The notes below the pieces were generated by a model. It was not told the origin of the DNA. It was given only the letters and a program-made list of their open reading frames with translations, and did not search any database. A DNA stretch of 64,000 bases from Simmondsia chinensis. Taxonomy: Eukaryota; Streptophyta; Magnoliopsida; Caryophyllales; Simmondsiaceae. A program made the position numbers and the translations under genes. Each line of letters starts with the position of its first letter. Within the stretch, counting starts at the first letter, position 1. Positions 22,884 to 35,495 of the stretch are shown piece by piece. The stretch lies in the NCBI GenBank assembly GCA_018398585.1, contig JAGTTD010000001.1, forward strand, positions 10,852,501 through 10,916,500. The letters are read 5' to 3'.

Positions 22884-25800
22884 ATGAAGATCTTATGCTG
22901 GAACATTAGGGGAGTGGCCCAAGCGGTCGCCCAACAAGAACTTGATGACCTTATTAAAAAGTTTAAGCCGGATATGATGGCCATTCTGGAACCCATGGCT
23001 AAAGATACAACCATTCAAAGTCTAACTAGAAAGCTAAGCTATGATGGATGCCACTACTGCCCTCCTGTGAACCATGTGGGCGGGATGTGGCTTCTATGGA
23101 ATCCTCAGCGTTGCCTTGTTGATATCCTCTTATGCAACAATCGAATAGCTCATGCATCAGTAATAGACAAGGACAGTAATAAAGGGGGCCTTGTAACATT
23201 TATTTACGGGCCCACAAAAGAAAATGAGAAAGACCAATTCTGGAATATGCTCCATGGACTTAACCAATTTAGAGGTAAACCATGGTGCATGATTGGAGAC
23301 TTTAACGAACTAAGGGAGCCCGATGACAAACAGGGCGGGCTCCCTGTAAATATCAAAAGAACAATAAGATTAAACATTCTTTGCGCACATTTTGACCAGG
23401 AGGAAATCCCTTGGATAGGTCAAAATTCACATGGGCAAAGTCAATTAACGGTTCCTATATTCAGGAAAAACTGGACCGGGCATTGGGTAGTCATGAGTGG
23501 TTTCAAACTTTCCCGGCATTCTTATGTTTATAATGGTTTTGGACCGGTTTCTGATCATTCCCCATTGCTTCTCTGCTTGGAGGCGGAGGGGATAAAAAGG
23601 GCCCCCCCATTCAGATTCGGTGCTAAGTGGGCCAAAAACAAGGATTTAGAAAACACGATTCGCCGAGTATGGAGTACCAGAGTGAACGGATCGCGGATGT
23701 TTGAGCTCACCCAAAAACTCAAAAGAATAAAAAAGCAAATTAAGGAAAATAAAAACATTTGTGCTGGAATAACTAGGACAAACTTGGAAGCTAATGAACG
23801 TAGAATTAGGGTGGTACAGGACAACCTGGAGACAGATCCTGGAAATCACCACCTAAATTGTAAACTTAAGAGACTCATTTTGCAGAGAGAGAAGATCCTT
23901 TTCGCCAATCATAAGTACTGGGGAAAGTATTGGCGCAAGGAATGGCTTACGAAAGGAGACAGAAACTCCAAATTCTTCTTTGCCTCGGTCCAGGGATGAA
24001 GAAGAAGAAGGAGCATCATGGAAATCCAAAATGACATAGGCCTAACTCTCACGGATAAAGGAGATATTGGTGATACCTTCATCCAGGAGTTTAAAACAAG
24101 ATTCCGATCCAGTGGAACACGATCTGATTTCCCCTCCACTTCATGCTTGAAAAGGAGGATCACAGACTCCGAAAATGAGGCCTTGATTGCCGAGGTCTCC
24201 GACCAAGAGATCTCAGAAGCGATCTTTGACATGCACCCCCACAAAACCCCGGGGCCGGATGGATTTACGGCCTTTTTGTTCCAGAACTACTGGGGTATTG
24301 TAGGTAAAGATGTATGTAACGCTATTAAGGCTACCCTTAAGGGTGGATCCTTTCTGCGGGAGATCAACCATACTTTTATTACCCTCATTCCTAAAGTGGA
24401 TGCGCCCCGAACTGTCAACCAATTTCGACCAATCAGCCTTTGCAATGTTCTTTACAAAGTCATTGCCAAGGTTTTTGTTAATAGAATGAAACCTCTAAAG
24501 CCCAAGCTCATTTTTCAATGGCAGGCTACTTTTGTCCCTGGACGAAACATCAATGATAATATCCTCATCGCCCATGTGGCCCTTGCTGCATTTAAGAAAA
24601 AGAAAGGTAAGTCAGGTTGGGTAGCGGCAAAGTTAGATATGGAAAAGGCTTACGACAGAGTGGAATGGGGCTTCTTGAAACGGGTCTTACAGCAAGTTGG
24701 GTTCCACCACAAATGGATTTCCTGGATTATGGAATGTGTTTCATCAACATCATTCTCAGTATTGATCGAAGATAAACCAATGGGATGGTTTGTCCCCTCT
24801 AGAGGACTACGTCAAGGTGACCCCTTATCCCCATACTTGTTCATTTTGTGCCTGGATGTGTTGGCTGCTAACCTACAGGAACTCTGTGAAGAAAGGAAGT
24901 CAGAAACAGCGATCAATTTGGCAAGAGGTGTAAGCCTAATCCCGTGCTTATTTTTTGCTGATGATTGTCTTCTTTTCAGTGAAGCAAAGGTAGAAGCAGC
25001 CCAACATTTGAATAGGACGGTGAGCCGCTTCTGTGAAGATTCTGGACTTTAGGTAAATCGAGCAAAGTCAGCAGTTGTTTTCTCTTCCAATATGGACAGG
25101 AGTCAAAAACAACGAATTTGTGACATCTTAGGCATCCCAGACAACTCGGCACTAGGACGATACCTAGGATGTAACTTTGGAACAGGTAGATTCTTATCTC
25201 AAGTAGCGGGAGACTTGATCTCCAAAATGGAGAGTAAAGTTTCCCGATGGAAGGCTGGCTCCCTTTCTAAGGCGGGGGGAGCCACTTTGATTCAGGCCTC
25301 AGTTGAAACTATGCCAAGCCATGTGATGCAATGTTTTAAGCTCCCAAAAAAAGTCTGTAAACAGGGGGACACTGTAAGCAGACATTTCTTTTGGAATAAG
25401 ACAGGAAAGAATGGGATCAATCTTGCAGTGTGGAACTCCAAATGCCAGCCAAAAGGTGCAGGGGGACTGGGTCTGCATAAACTGGAAGCTGTCAACCAGG
25501 CTTTTCTCTGCAAGCTAGGATGGCAGATCCTGATGAACGAAGACAACTTGTGGGTCAAAGTCATCAAGGAAAGGTAACTGAAAAAGAAATCGCTCTTTGA
25601 GTACAAGGTAAAATCAACGGATTCTCCTGCATGGAAGGGCATCCTGTCAATCAGACAAACTCTCCACAAAGGCTTAAAGTGGAGAGTAGGAAATGGAAAC
25701 CAGATAAACTTCTGGAAGGATTGGTGGGTGGCAAAGGTCCCCCTGATTGAGGGAAGGGGTGAAAACCTTGATAAGGTGGACCCATCCCTCAAAGTAGCAG

Positions 25801-27005
25801 ATTTCATAACAAATGGAGAATGGAACCGTGAACGGTTGAGCGTTTTGGTCTCTCACGAGACACTCAGCTACATCTTGGGTGTCCCTATCCCTCACACCCC
25901 TGTGGAGGACCAATTGGGGTGGGGCTACACCAGCTCGGGTGACTTCAGTGTGAAATCAGCAACCTGGCTAGCTCACAACTTGAGCTGGGAGGACAGAAAT
26001 GGTTGGGAGTTCCGGTGGATTTGGAACCTGGATCTCCAACCAAAAGTCAAGATCTTCCTGTGGCAAGCCCTTAACGGATATCTGGCCACAGGAACCCAGA
26101 TGAAAAAGCGCCTCCTGGACTGGGACGACAAGTGCACTTGGTGTAAAAGTAGCGGCGAGAATGTGTCCCATTTATTGCTTAGGTGCCCTCGTTCTAAGCA
26201 AGTTTGGGATACGGCGGCTATGTCCAAGTGGATCCCTTCCCGCCCAACTCAATTGGATATAAGGGAAGAAATTAGAGTAAGAAGGAGAAATAAAGACATA
26301 GAGAAATTTACAGTGATGTGTTGGTAGATCTGGAAAGACAGAAACTCCTCAATCTTCAGAAAAGAGAATCCCTCCCCAGCTCAAACCCTCAACCGAGCCA
26401 AAACGATGAGTCTGGAATGGCTATGCAGATCAAAAATTGATGACATTGTTGTTGACCGCAACCACGATAGATCTTCAGCAAGGATCAGGAATAGATGGAT
26501 AACCTGGGCCCCTCCGATGCCAGGATGGCTTAAGTTCAACTTTGATGGAGCAAAGAGAGGTTCTCAGGCAGCGTCTGGGTTTGTGATCAGAGACTCTAAT
26601 GGTCAAATTGTGAGTTGCGGAATCAGAAAGTTGGGCAACGCCCCGGTCATTGTGGCGGAAGCCACTGCGGCCCGTGATGGCCTGTGCAAGGCCATGTCCA
26701 TGGGCGCCACTCGGGTTATTGTTGAAGGGGATAATGAGGTGGTTATTAAAAGCCTGAAAGACGAGTATTCGTGCCCAAGTGACATCAGAACCATCAGAGA
26801 GGATATCAGAACCCTCGCGAATAGAGCTACCATTATTAATTTCTCCCACGTCTTCCGCGAGGCAAACAGATCAGCAGATTTCATGGCTAGTGAAGGATTT
26901 GGGATGTCAGGATTCCAGCTTAACATCATGGAGCCAACTAGATCCCTCCTTCTCATTTCAAGGGCTGAAGCTTTAGGATGTTCCTCGTTAAGGAGTGGAC
27001 GTTGA
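22884..27005 (+). pseudogene. LINE ORF2: endonuclease, reverse transcriptase, RNase H; four stops
   Basis: It starts MKILCWNIRGVAQAVAQQEL, the APE-type endonuclease N-terminus. The reverse transcriptase has KLDMEKAYDRVEW (near 24630) and FADDCLLF (near 24953). The zf-RVT region has FLWQALNGYLATGTQM and CTWCKSSGENVSHLLLRCP (near 26070-26190). RNase H keeps NFDGA, AEATAARDGL, EGDNEVV and NRSAD with all four acidic residues. One frame runs throughout, cut only at 23997 (TGA), 25050 (TAG), 25575 (TAA) and 26325 (TAG). ORF2 nicks target DNA and copies LINE RNA into it. The protein as read cannot be made. Confidence 0.93.
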
Positions 27006-27059
27006 AGCATCTTTCCCGGTTTTTACCATATTGAAAAAAAAAACCACTTTTGTCCTCCT

Positions 27060-28503
27060 GCAATCTACAATATCATCAAAAACACAGATGCAAGCAATCT
27101 AGGTTGAGCCCACACTAGTCAGGCTGGAGGCTTGGGCAAGTGGAGCTCAAAATGCGCTTAGCCTGAAAATTTTGAGCTACAACTCACCTTGAACCAATTG
27201 AGCTCAAACCTAACTCTGCATGCTCCAAGTTATGTTTACCTCATTTCAACTCGATTGGCACCTTAGATTCATATTGTACATAGAGCTTCACTCATTTTGG
27301 CATGTTGAGGTTGACAGACCTTCAAACTTGAGTTATATAAGGCTTCTACTTGACTCCTTTCATACAAATATCTATTGAGTTTGAAGTGTAAATAGTATAT
27401 GGACTCATATCATATCTCATGATGAGATTCAATATTGAAAATAAAGATTATTGGAACTTAAAATTAAAGAAGGATCTATTATAATATTTTCTTAAAATTT
27501 TATCTTACAGGTAAACTCTAGAAATAATATCATGAACTAACAACTTATTATTAAAAAATATTTTAATATTGTCTATATATATATACAACAACAATAACAA
27601 ACCCAGTGTCTCCAGGGGCTCCCGCCTAAGCAGGGATTGTCTATATATATATATATAGCACAAATATTGTCTTTTTTATAGAGTAATTATATTTTATTGT
27701 ATAGACTGATACGAAAATAAAGTGCAACAATTCTTTATTGTTTTTTGTACTTGTATTTTAATGGCGGGTTTTACAACGGTGGGATCTCTCAAATTTAGCT
27801 ATTCACCAATTGGGAGCATTTGCCCAAAATAGCCTAAAATAAAAAAATATTACTCAAAATGGTACATTTTAAAAATATTTCCTCAAATGGCTTTCACGTT
27901 ATCAAATTTTTAATTTTTAATTTTTTTGTTTTTGTTTTTTTGTTTTGGGGTTTAAAATTTTTAAACAAAAACTTTTTTTTTTAATTTGCTAATGTAGAAG
28001 TTATTTGGAAAAATATTTTTTAAAATTAACTATTTTGAGTAATATTTCTTTTTTTTTTTGAGCCATTTTGAGAACCGGCTGACCAACTAGTGCACTATCC
28101 CAAAATTAACACCGGCCCAAAGCATTGGGAACTCGGAACTTCCACTTTTCATAATTATTATATTAAAAACAAATAGAATTTTTACTAAAAATTACTAGAA
28201 TTTTTACTAAAAATTACTAGAATTTTTATGCAATATTTAAAAAAGTGTTTTTTTTTAAATACGTAATGATTTTTTGGTTTTTCAAATATTTCTTTTAAAC
28301 ATTTAAAATTTTTAAAATTACTTTTAACTCAAATTTCAAAATTTCAAATGGTTTTCTCTCTTTTTTAAAATGCCGCGTCAGAAAAAAAAAAAAAAAAAGG
28401 ATGTTATGTGTGTCGCATTAAAGTATGTCATTGAAAATTTTGTGAAAGTTTAGTACTAACATTGAAAATTGGAAAGTCTAGGTGATTTTTGAAACCGCGC
28501 ATA
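27060..28503. other. AT-rich sequence, no gene seen
   Basis: Only a truncated Au SINE (27568-27653) and A/T-rich sequence with homopolymer runs are visible. Confidence 0.45.
27568..27653 (-). mobile_element. Au SINE, severely 5'-truncated, with 18-bp TSD
   Basis: The body 27586-27635 is only 50 bp: on the minus strand, the Au 3' end (GGGAGCCCCTGGAGACACTG and GGGTTTGTTATTGTTGTTG). The TSD ATTGTCTATATATATATA lies at 27568-27585 and 27636-27653. The very short copy with an exact TSD shows 5' truncation during target-primed reverse transcription. Confidence 0.85.
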
Positions 28504-29993
28504 AAATTTATAGGACAAATTATGAAAAGACCTCCAAATTTTATAATTAAACACAACATACCCCCTGTGCTTTCAATTTTATAAAATAATCCTGAACTTT
28601 GCAATTAAATACAAACACACCCCATACTTTCGGTTTCATAAATAGCCCCTCAACTTTATAATTAAACACAACACACCCCCAGCACTCGTATTTTGTTATT
28701 AAACATAATTCACCCCTTATATATTAATAAATTTGAAATTTAAAAGATTTAAAACAAATTATGAGAAAAAAAAATTGGAAAAATTTGAAGAATATATAAT
28801 AATATTCTTTTTGCTTTGAAATATTCAAAATTAAAAAAATGTACAAAATTAAAAGTAAGGGATTTTCTACTTTTATACAAAACATAGAGATTTTAACTTT
28901 GGTGAAATATAAGAGCCTTGTGTTTCCTAGAAAAATATAAGAGGATTTTTTTATGTTTACACAGAATAATTATTCTAATTAATTACAGTGATAACATTAT
29001 AAATTTATAAAACAATAAAATATTTTTTAAATTTTAATAAAAAATATTGTATGATAAAATACAATAATCTTTTTCAAACACTAAAGTTTAAATTTAGATT
29101 AAAAAAGGTAAATCTAAAAATAAATTCTGAAAAAATTAATTTGTTAAAAAATCAAAAAACTAAATTTAAAAAATATTATTTTAATTTTCAAACTTTTTCC
29201 AAAAAATTATTTTTTCATAATTTCTCTAAATTTTTTTTTATCTCATACATTTTTTGATTTTCTAATTTCTTAATGTCTAAAGGGTGTGTTATATTTATTA
29301 ACAAAGTTCCGGGGGGTGATTTATGTATAATAACAAAGTTCAAATGCTATTTTTAGAAATGGAAAGTGTAAAGGGTGTATCGTGTTTAATTGCAAAATTC
29401 AATGGCATGTTATGTGAAGAGGTCGCCATGGGCCGGGCTGGGCCGGGTCCTACCCCAGGCCCTCGGGGCCAGCCTAAAACCGGGGCGGGCTGGGCCTGGC
29501 CCGCTTCTTGACCAAGCCCAAGTCGAGCTTAGGTTTCCCTCTAGCCCAGTGAACCCGGCCTGGCCTCCCCCCTTTTTTAATATATATATATATTAACATA
29601 CAATACAATTATAATAGTGCCTCATAAAATTATAAAACTATATAATCATTTTAACTGAAAAATAATTATAATTTATTAATGAATAATATAACATACAAAT
29701 ATAATACAACACAATCATAATTATAAATATATTTAACAGAATAAAATGTATCATATATTGTTAAAAAATACAACTATAACAATAAGATACCACTATTTAA
29801 AATTACAAATATATTTTTTAAAAGAAAATATGTTATAAAAAAATAGAATTATAACAATATAAATAACTTAGTCTAAACTTGATGTGGTTGGTGCAGGATT
29901 TGCTGTACTAGTACTACAGTCATCTTCTTCATCGCTTGATGAACCCAAGTTGAATCGGTCTTGGTCTCTATCCGCTGCACCCATCCAGTCCTT

Positions 29994-30610
29994 TGATGCC
30001 GATCCAAACTAGTAGTAGCCACCGGAGATGGAATTCAGCAAAGAAGCAGAAGAAGAATTGCAGATAAGAAGGAGAAGCAGAGAGGAAGTTAGAGGAAATA
30101 TGCTTTTCATTCACAATCTTCCTCATACAAGCTAATAACTATATATATGAGGTAAAAAGGGGTGAGCTCACGCCAGCCAAGCTTCCCCAAATGTAACTAA
30201 CTTGTTAGAAAAATTAACAAAAGGAATAAAGAAAAAAATAACATGTATGTTTATATGTATGTATAGTATATTGAGCTAACTTAAGTACGTAGGAACATAG
30301 GAACATACCCAGTGTCTCAAAGGCTCCCGCCTACGCAGGGTCGGGGGGGGGGGGGGGGGGGGGGGGGGGGGATGTACGCAGCCTTTCCCCTTCAGGGTGT
30401 TAACCTAAAGAGAGGCTGTTTCCCAGTGCCCCCAACCTGAGGGTGAGGACTTCCCAGGAGGTCATCCATCCTGGTACTACTCTCGCCCAAGCACACTTAA
30501 CTTCGGAGTTCTAATGGGATCCGGTGACGGCGTGTTGGTGCCCTTTTAAGTGAGCTAACTTAAGTACGTATTGAAGTAAAATTTCCCTATTAACTTTTTA
30601 TCCTGTATTA
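29994..30610 (-). repeat. 3' LTR of the chromovirus, with SINE insert
   Basis: It matches 35159-35495 except for a 5S-headed SINE and one TSD copy at 30272-30550. The polypurine tract reads GAGGAAGGGG on the minus strand at about 30614-30623. Confidence 0.9.
30272..30570 (-). mobile_element. 5S rRNA-headed Au SINE, copy 1 (layer 4)
   Basis: The TSD TGAGCTAACTTAAGTACGTA is at 30272-30291 and 30551-30570, 20 bp identical. The body 30292-30550 reads on the minus strand: a 5S-rRNA-like head (about 30543-30444, with GGATCCCATTAGAACTCCGA, GTTAAGTGTGCTTGGGCGAG and GGGAAGTCCTCA), then an Au body (AAACAGCCTCTCT, GGCTGCGTACATCC, CACTGGGTATGTTCC). The head covers the 5S internal promoter region (A box to C box), which could drive Pol III transcription. 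A run of 29 C (G on plus, 30343-30371) sits in the Au part. The other LTR lacks the insert. Confidence 0.93.
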
Positions 30611-30639
30611 ATATCCCCTTCCTCAAAAGCACCTGACCT

Positions 30640-30839
30640 AAAGGGTGGAAGTTAGGGAACTTGAGTTGTAGATTATGCAAGAACTCCCAAGTAGCTTCTT
30701 CCCTTGGTAATCCTAGCCATTTGATGGGGACCTTCGTAGTTGCATGATGTCCCCTTCTCACCATTCCCCTATCCAAAATTGCTTCTGGCTGCTTCCTTGG
30801 TAACTCTTCCCAATCATCACGTATTGCAATAGGTTGCAA
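30640..30839 (-). pseudogene. Chromodomain end of the chromovirus integrase
   Basis: ILDRGMVRRGHHATTKVPIK, then WLGLPREEATWEF and KFPNFHP, match the chromodomain of plant chromoviruses (v.WkglP.eeaTWEd...FP.f). This domain steers integration to particular chromatin. It is continuous in frame with the 31178-30882 segment except for stops. Confidence 0.8.
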
Positions 30840-31119
30840 TAGTGACCATGGTGTAATTTCAGCTGGGAGACATGAAATACATCATGGATCTTGGTTGTTG
30901 AAGGTAATGCCAATGATGCTAACAATCTGAAAGGGCCCATAATACTTTGGTGCAAGTTTGTTGTTGCTACGATGAGATATAGTTATCTGTCTATAAGGCA
31001 AGAGTTTCAAATAAACCCATTCACCCACATTGAAACTTCTGTCAGAGCTTTTTCTGTTAGCAGCTTGAACCATCTTGTTCTGAGCTTGCTTCTGCAAACT
31101 TCTGTCTACAGCTGCGACT

Positions 31120-31860
31120 TCACTTTCTCCAGGTAGATAAGGTATGTGTAGGTGGTGGTTGTCCATAGACCACCTCATATGGGGTCTTTTGGGTAGATGT
31201 GTGCCAAGTAGTGTTATGCCACCACTCAGCTAGGGGGAGCCATCTAGCCCAATGTGAAGGATGGGAACTACACATACATCGTATGTATGTCTCAAGCCCT
31301 CTATTAAACACTTCAGTCTGGCCATCAATCTGAGGATGATATGTTGTAGATAAATGTAGATCAACTCCCTGAATGGAGAATAAAGCCTGCCAAAAATCAC
31401 TTTGGAAGATTGTGGCCCTGTCACTGACTATGGTGCTTGGAAGTCCATGGAGTTTGTATACATTATCCATATATGCTTGAGCCACACTTAAGGCTGAATA
31501 AGGATGAGTCAAAGCTATGAGTGTGCTGCCTTGCCGAGTTTATCCACTACCACTAAGATCACATCCTTGACAAAAGACCTCGGATGTCCCTCTATGAAGT
31601 CCATGGACACATCTGTCCAGACTGTCTGAGGTATGGGTAAGGGCTAAATCAATCCAGGGTAGGCTTGGTTGTCATATTTGCAGGCTTGGCAAACCACACA
31701 TTGCTTGATGTACTCTCTAACTGTCTTACTCATTCCCTTCCAATAGAAAAGGGATTTCACTCTCTGTAATGTAGCATCTCTCCCAAAATGGCCTCTACTA
31801 GGTGATTCATGTAGCCACCGCCAGATCTTTTTCCTCAGCCCAGCATCTTGGTCTACAACC
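31120..31860 (-). pseudogene. Chromovirus integrase
   Basis: The zinc-binding end shows YIKQCVVCQACKYDNQAYPG near 31700. Catalytic Asp residues lie in [11 protein letters not shown] (about 31630) and TIVSDRATIFQSDFW (about 31430), and the Glu in YHPQIDGQTEVFNRGLETY (about 31325). The main ORF (31512-31120) is in a different frame from RT and from the downstream chromodomain, so two frame changes separate them. Confidence 0.85.
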
Positions 31861-31925
31861 AGCTTGCCATTCCTTTTCAGTTGATCTTGTTGCCATGTAT
31901 ACTGAGGATGACTTTGAGGATTGAG

Positions 31926-33350
31926 TTATATCTGTTGAATGAGCTTCAGCAGATGAGGATCAGATTGCCACATTATCTGTAACAGGTGGTATAGGTTGCT
32001 TCTCACAGCTAAAAGCATCATACACACCACTTTCTGGCTAGAGAGTCTTGATAAGGCATCCGCAGCTACATTTTCTTTTCCTCGCTTGTAGTCTATGATA
32101 TAGTTGAAGCCTAGCAGTTTAGAAAGCCATAGTTGCTGAAAATGAGTACTGAGCTTCTGTTCTAGCAAATACTTTAGGCTCCTCTTATTCGTCCTGATGA
32201 TGAATGTGCTGTTAATCAGGTACTGGTGCCACTTGTGAACAACATAGATCACAGACAACAATTCCTTCTCATAAATCGATAGAAGTTGTTGCGTGGTACT
32301 GAGATGCTTGCTGATATAGGCCAAGGGATGTTGATCCTGCATCAGAACAGCTCCAATTCCCACATTGCAAGCGTTTGTTTCCACCACCAATTGTTTGGAG
32401 AACTCAGGAAGAGCTAGAACAGGGGTTGAACATAGAGCACTCTTCAAGGCTTCAAAGGCTAATTGGGCTTCTTCACTCCATCCCCATTGGTCATTTTTAA
32501 GCAGGCTTGTTAGAGGTTTGGCTAGCTTGCCATACCCTTGCACAAATCTCCTGTAGTATCCAGTTAGTCCCAAAACTCCTCTCAACTGCTTAAGATTACT
32601 TGGGACTAGCAAGTTTGAGACAGCTTCTACCTTTCTTGGATTTGTTGTAACCCCCTTTAATAAGATCAGATGACCCAAATACTCGATTTGTGCAGCAGCA
32701 AATGTGCATTTACTCTTCTTTACAAAAAGCTGATGATGTCGGAGTAAATTAAAAACCGATTTCAAGTGCTCCACGTGCTCAGCTAATGAGGGACTATAGA
32801 TCAAGATGTCATCAAAGAACACTAAGGTAAACTTTCTAAGGAAAGGGCCAAATACGGAGTTCATCAATGATTGTAAAGTGGAAGGGGCATTGGTGAGCCC
32901 AAAGGGCATCACCCTGAACTCATAGTGCCCTATATGTGTTTTGAAAGCTATCTTAGGTATGTTATCCATACATGTCCTAATCTTATGGTAGCCAGATCGA
33001 AGGTCCACCTTGGAGAAGACTTTAGACCCTCCCAATTCATCGAGGAGCTCTTCCACCAAGGGTATGGGAAACTTATCTTTGATTGTAGCCTAATTAAGCT
33101 CACGGTAGTCCACACACGTTCTCCATCCCCCATCTTTCTTCTTCACAAGGACAACTGTTGAGGCATATGGACTTCCATTAAGCTGAATATACCCCTTGGA
33201 CAGTAACCCTTGAGTCATGTCTTCTACGATGTTCTTCTGCATGGCTGGATACCGGTAAAGCCTCTTGTTGACAGGCTGTGCACCCTTCTTTAGATGAATC
33301 CTGTGGTCAAAATGTGGACTGCTGGGAGGTAAGTGTTGCGGTTCACTGAA
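31926..33350 (-). pseudogene. Chromovirus reverse transcriptase and RNase H
   Basis: The RT has DGGWRTCVDYRELN, a stop at about 33090, FSKVDLRSGYHKIR, GLTNAPSTLQSLMN and FFDDILIYS (the catalytic YxDD position). RNase H follows: VVETNACNVGIGAVLMQDQH, where the usual first catalytic Asp (TDAS) reads TNAC, then YEKELLSVIYVVHKWHQYL. The missing Asp and the stop make it inactive. Confidence 0.9.
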
Positions 33351-33647
33351 CAGAGCATCATACTAATGGAGCAAGTCTTGAATCACGTGTGGAATTGGCA
33401 CTGGTGTTGGGTCTGTAGTGGTAGATTCTAATGTTGACAGTGAAGGCATCAAATGCTCATTTTCTGTGAGGACCAGCTGCAACAAGGCTATAAATGGTGC
33501 TTCAGATAAGGCCTTGGTTATTGCTTTCATTCCAATGACCCTACAGTTCTTTATCATGTTTCCCTGCAACTTCCTCTTCTGCCCTTCCACAAGGAATTCC
33601 ATGGTGAGATCTCTAAAATTGCACTTAATATCTTCCAAGGTAAACAA

Positions 33648-33920
33648 CTATTCTACCCCTAATACCATGTCACAACCCCCTAAGGGTATTAACATAAAAT
33701 CAGCACTGTAAGTATGCTCTTGCATCTTCCATACCAACCCCTTATACCTTGAGTTACACACAAGGTTGCTTCCATCAGCTACAGTTATAGCTTGTGGTTC
33801 TGATGATACCAATGTTCCTCCCAACTTGGTTGTTAAAGCAGCATCTACAAAATTGTGTGTAGAGCCTAAATTAACCAGTATAATTAAGGCCCTTTTCCCA
33901 CTAAATCTAGTCACTCTCAA
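33648..33920 (-). pseudogene. Chromovirus aspartic protease
   Basis: The active-site motif normally reads (L/V)(V/I)D(S/T)GSTHNF; here it is LVNLGSTHNFVD, so the catalytic Asp is Asn. It is in frame with gag, which fits a gag-pro-pol polyprotein. Confidence 0.8.
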
Positions 33921-33992
33921 CGTTTGGAAATGTTGATCTCCTGATAAAGCATGAAGGGAGATATGGGCAGTGATTTCTTCCTCATCTTCTCC

Positions 33993-35042
33993 TCATGCAT
34001 CTCCTATTATAGCATCAGGAGGTTCTTCTTCAATATCCTCTTCAGCCTCAATGACAAAGAGCTGTGGAGTTTTGTTTTTGCATTTTTGTCCAGGCTCAAA
34101 CTTCTCATCACAGAAGTAGCAAAGCCCTTTTGCTCTTCTCTCCTGTAATTCTGCTCTATTCATGGTCCTATGTCCCTTTTCTGCTCCTACTAGACCAGCT
34201 CCTGATCTTGGAGTATTCTGCCTTCCAAAACCCCCATGAGGATGACTTACAATAGGCTTAATGTTTGTAGGAGTAGGAAGAAGTGCAACTCGAGTAGGTC
34301 TAAACTGTTTGGACAATGCTCCCATTTTGGTTTCTGTTGGCTTAGCTAGGCTAACAGCCTACTGCAAATTCATAGGGTTATTAGCCCTTACATCCATCTC
34401 TATATCATCACGCAATCCAGTCAACAAACAACTCACTAATTGTCTCTCATTAAGATCAACCCGAACAGCTATAGCATCAAAATGAGCTAAGTAATCAGAA
34501 ACAGACCCTTCCTGCCTCAAATTCATCAGTTCTGATACAGGATCTTCATAAGGGTTACCAAACCTATTTTGCAAGGCTCTCACATATTCCTCCCAAGAGG
34601 GCAGGAACTCTATGTACCTATTCCTCATTAATCGTTGATGCCATTGTAATGCTAAACCTCTAAGATGCATTGAGGCTAATCTTAATTTCTCATGAGCTAA
34701 TGTATTATCAATAGTAAAGAACTGCTCACAAACATACAGCCAATCATTCAGGTTTTCACCATGAAACAGGGAAAATTCAACCTTAGTCAAGCACGAGAAA
34801 TAAGCATTGTTATCCATGGGAGCTGCTGGTTGTTGATCTCGAATCAGGACATTCTGCGCCACTTGAGTTGGACTTTCTGTTGCAGCTGAGTTGTGATCAG
34901 TAGTTCCCCCTTGTTGAAGTGTATTCCCAGTTACCAATTCCCTCAATTGTAGAATAGCAGCGTGTAGTTCAGCTAAAACCCGACCTTGTTTCTGGTTGAT
35001 CGAGGCCTCAAGTGTAGTTATTCTTTCATTCGTTGCATGCAT
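33993..35042 (-). pseudogene. Chromovirus gag with zinc knuckle
   Basis: From ATG 35042 the frame shows the capsid core (YVCEQFFTIDNTLAHEKLRL; WEEYVRALQNRFG; DYLAHFDAIAVRV), then a TAG at about 34361-34359, then in the same frame a CCHC-type knuckle, CYFCDEKFEPGQKC, near 34100. Gag coats the RNA. The likely original codon at the stop is CAG. Confidence 0.85.
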
Positions 35043-35158
35043 CTAAGCTGTGAGGGTTTCTCCAACCCTTTGGATCTCAGATACTGATCTGTTTTATCCG
35101 CCATTGATATGAATCCAATCACACAACGTAGGTCAGAGGTCGAAGGCTCTGATACCAA

Positions 35159-35495
35159 TGATGCCGATCCAAACTAGTAGTAGCCACTGGAGATAGAATT
35201 CAGCAAAGAAGCAGAAGTAGAATTGCAGATAAGAAGCAGAAGTAGAGAGGAAGATAGAGGAAATATGCTTTTTATTCATAATCTTCCTCATACAAGCTAA
35301 TAACTATATATATGATGTAAAAAGGAGTGAGCTCATGCCAGCCAAGCTTCCCCATATGTAACTAACTTGTCAGAAAAAATAAGAAAAGGAATAAAGAAAA
35401 AATAACATGTATGCTGATGTGTATGTATAGTATATTGAGCTAACTTAAGTATGTATTGAAGTTAAATTTCCCTATTAACTTTTTATCCTATATCA
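35159..35495 (-). repeat. 5' LTR of the chromovirus (empty SINE site), with PBS
   Basis: 337 bp, TG...CA on both strands. On the minus strand the initiator tRNA-Met PBS TTGGTATCAGAGCC follows immediately (35158-35145). The text TTGAGCTAACTTAAGTATGT at about 35436 is the uninterrupted SINE target. Confidence 0.92.

Larger units (their letters stand above)
21372..27059 (+). mobile_element. Full-length L1-type LINE with 17-bp TSD
   Basis: The TSD ACCACTTTTGTCCTCCT is at 21372-21388 and 27043-27059, identical. The body 21389-27042 ends in a short poly-A (27034-27042). It contains a 5' leader, an ORF1-like frame (21534-22085) and an ORF2 with endonuclease, reverse transcriptase, zf-RVT and RNase H domains. 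A 27-bp phrase (TTTTGGATTCAACAATCG... ) occurs twice near the 5' end, at about 21393 and 21605. The exact TSD and single-frame ORF2 point to a fairly recent insertion. Confidence 0.95.

Noticed and set aside
32365..32556. Plus-strand frames within the chromovirus pol
   Set aside because: Antisense shadows of RT and RNase H.
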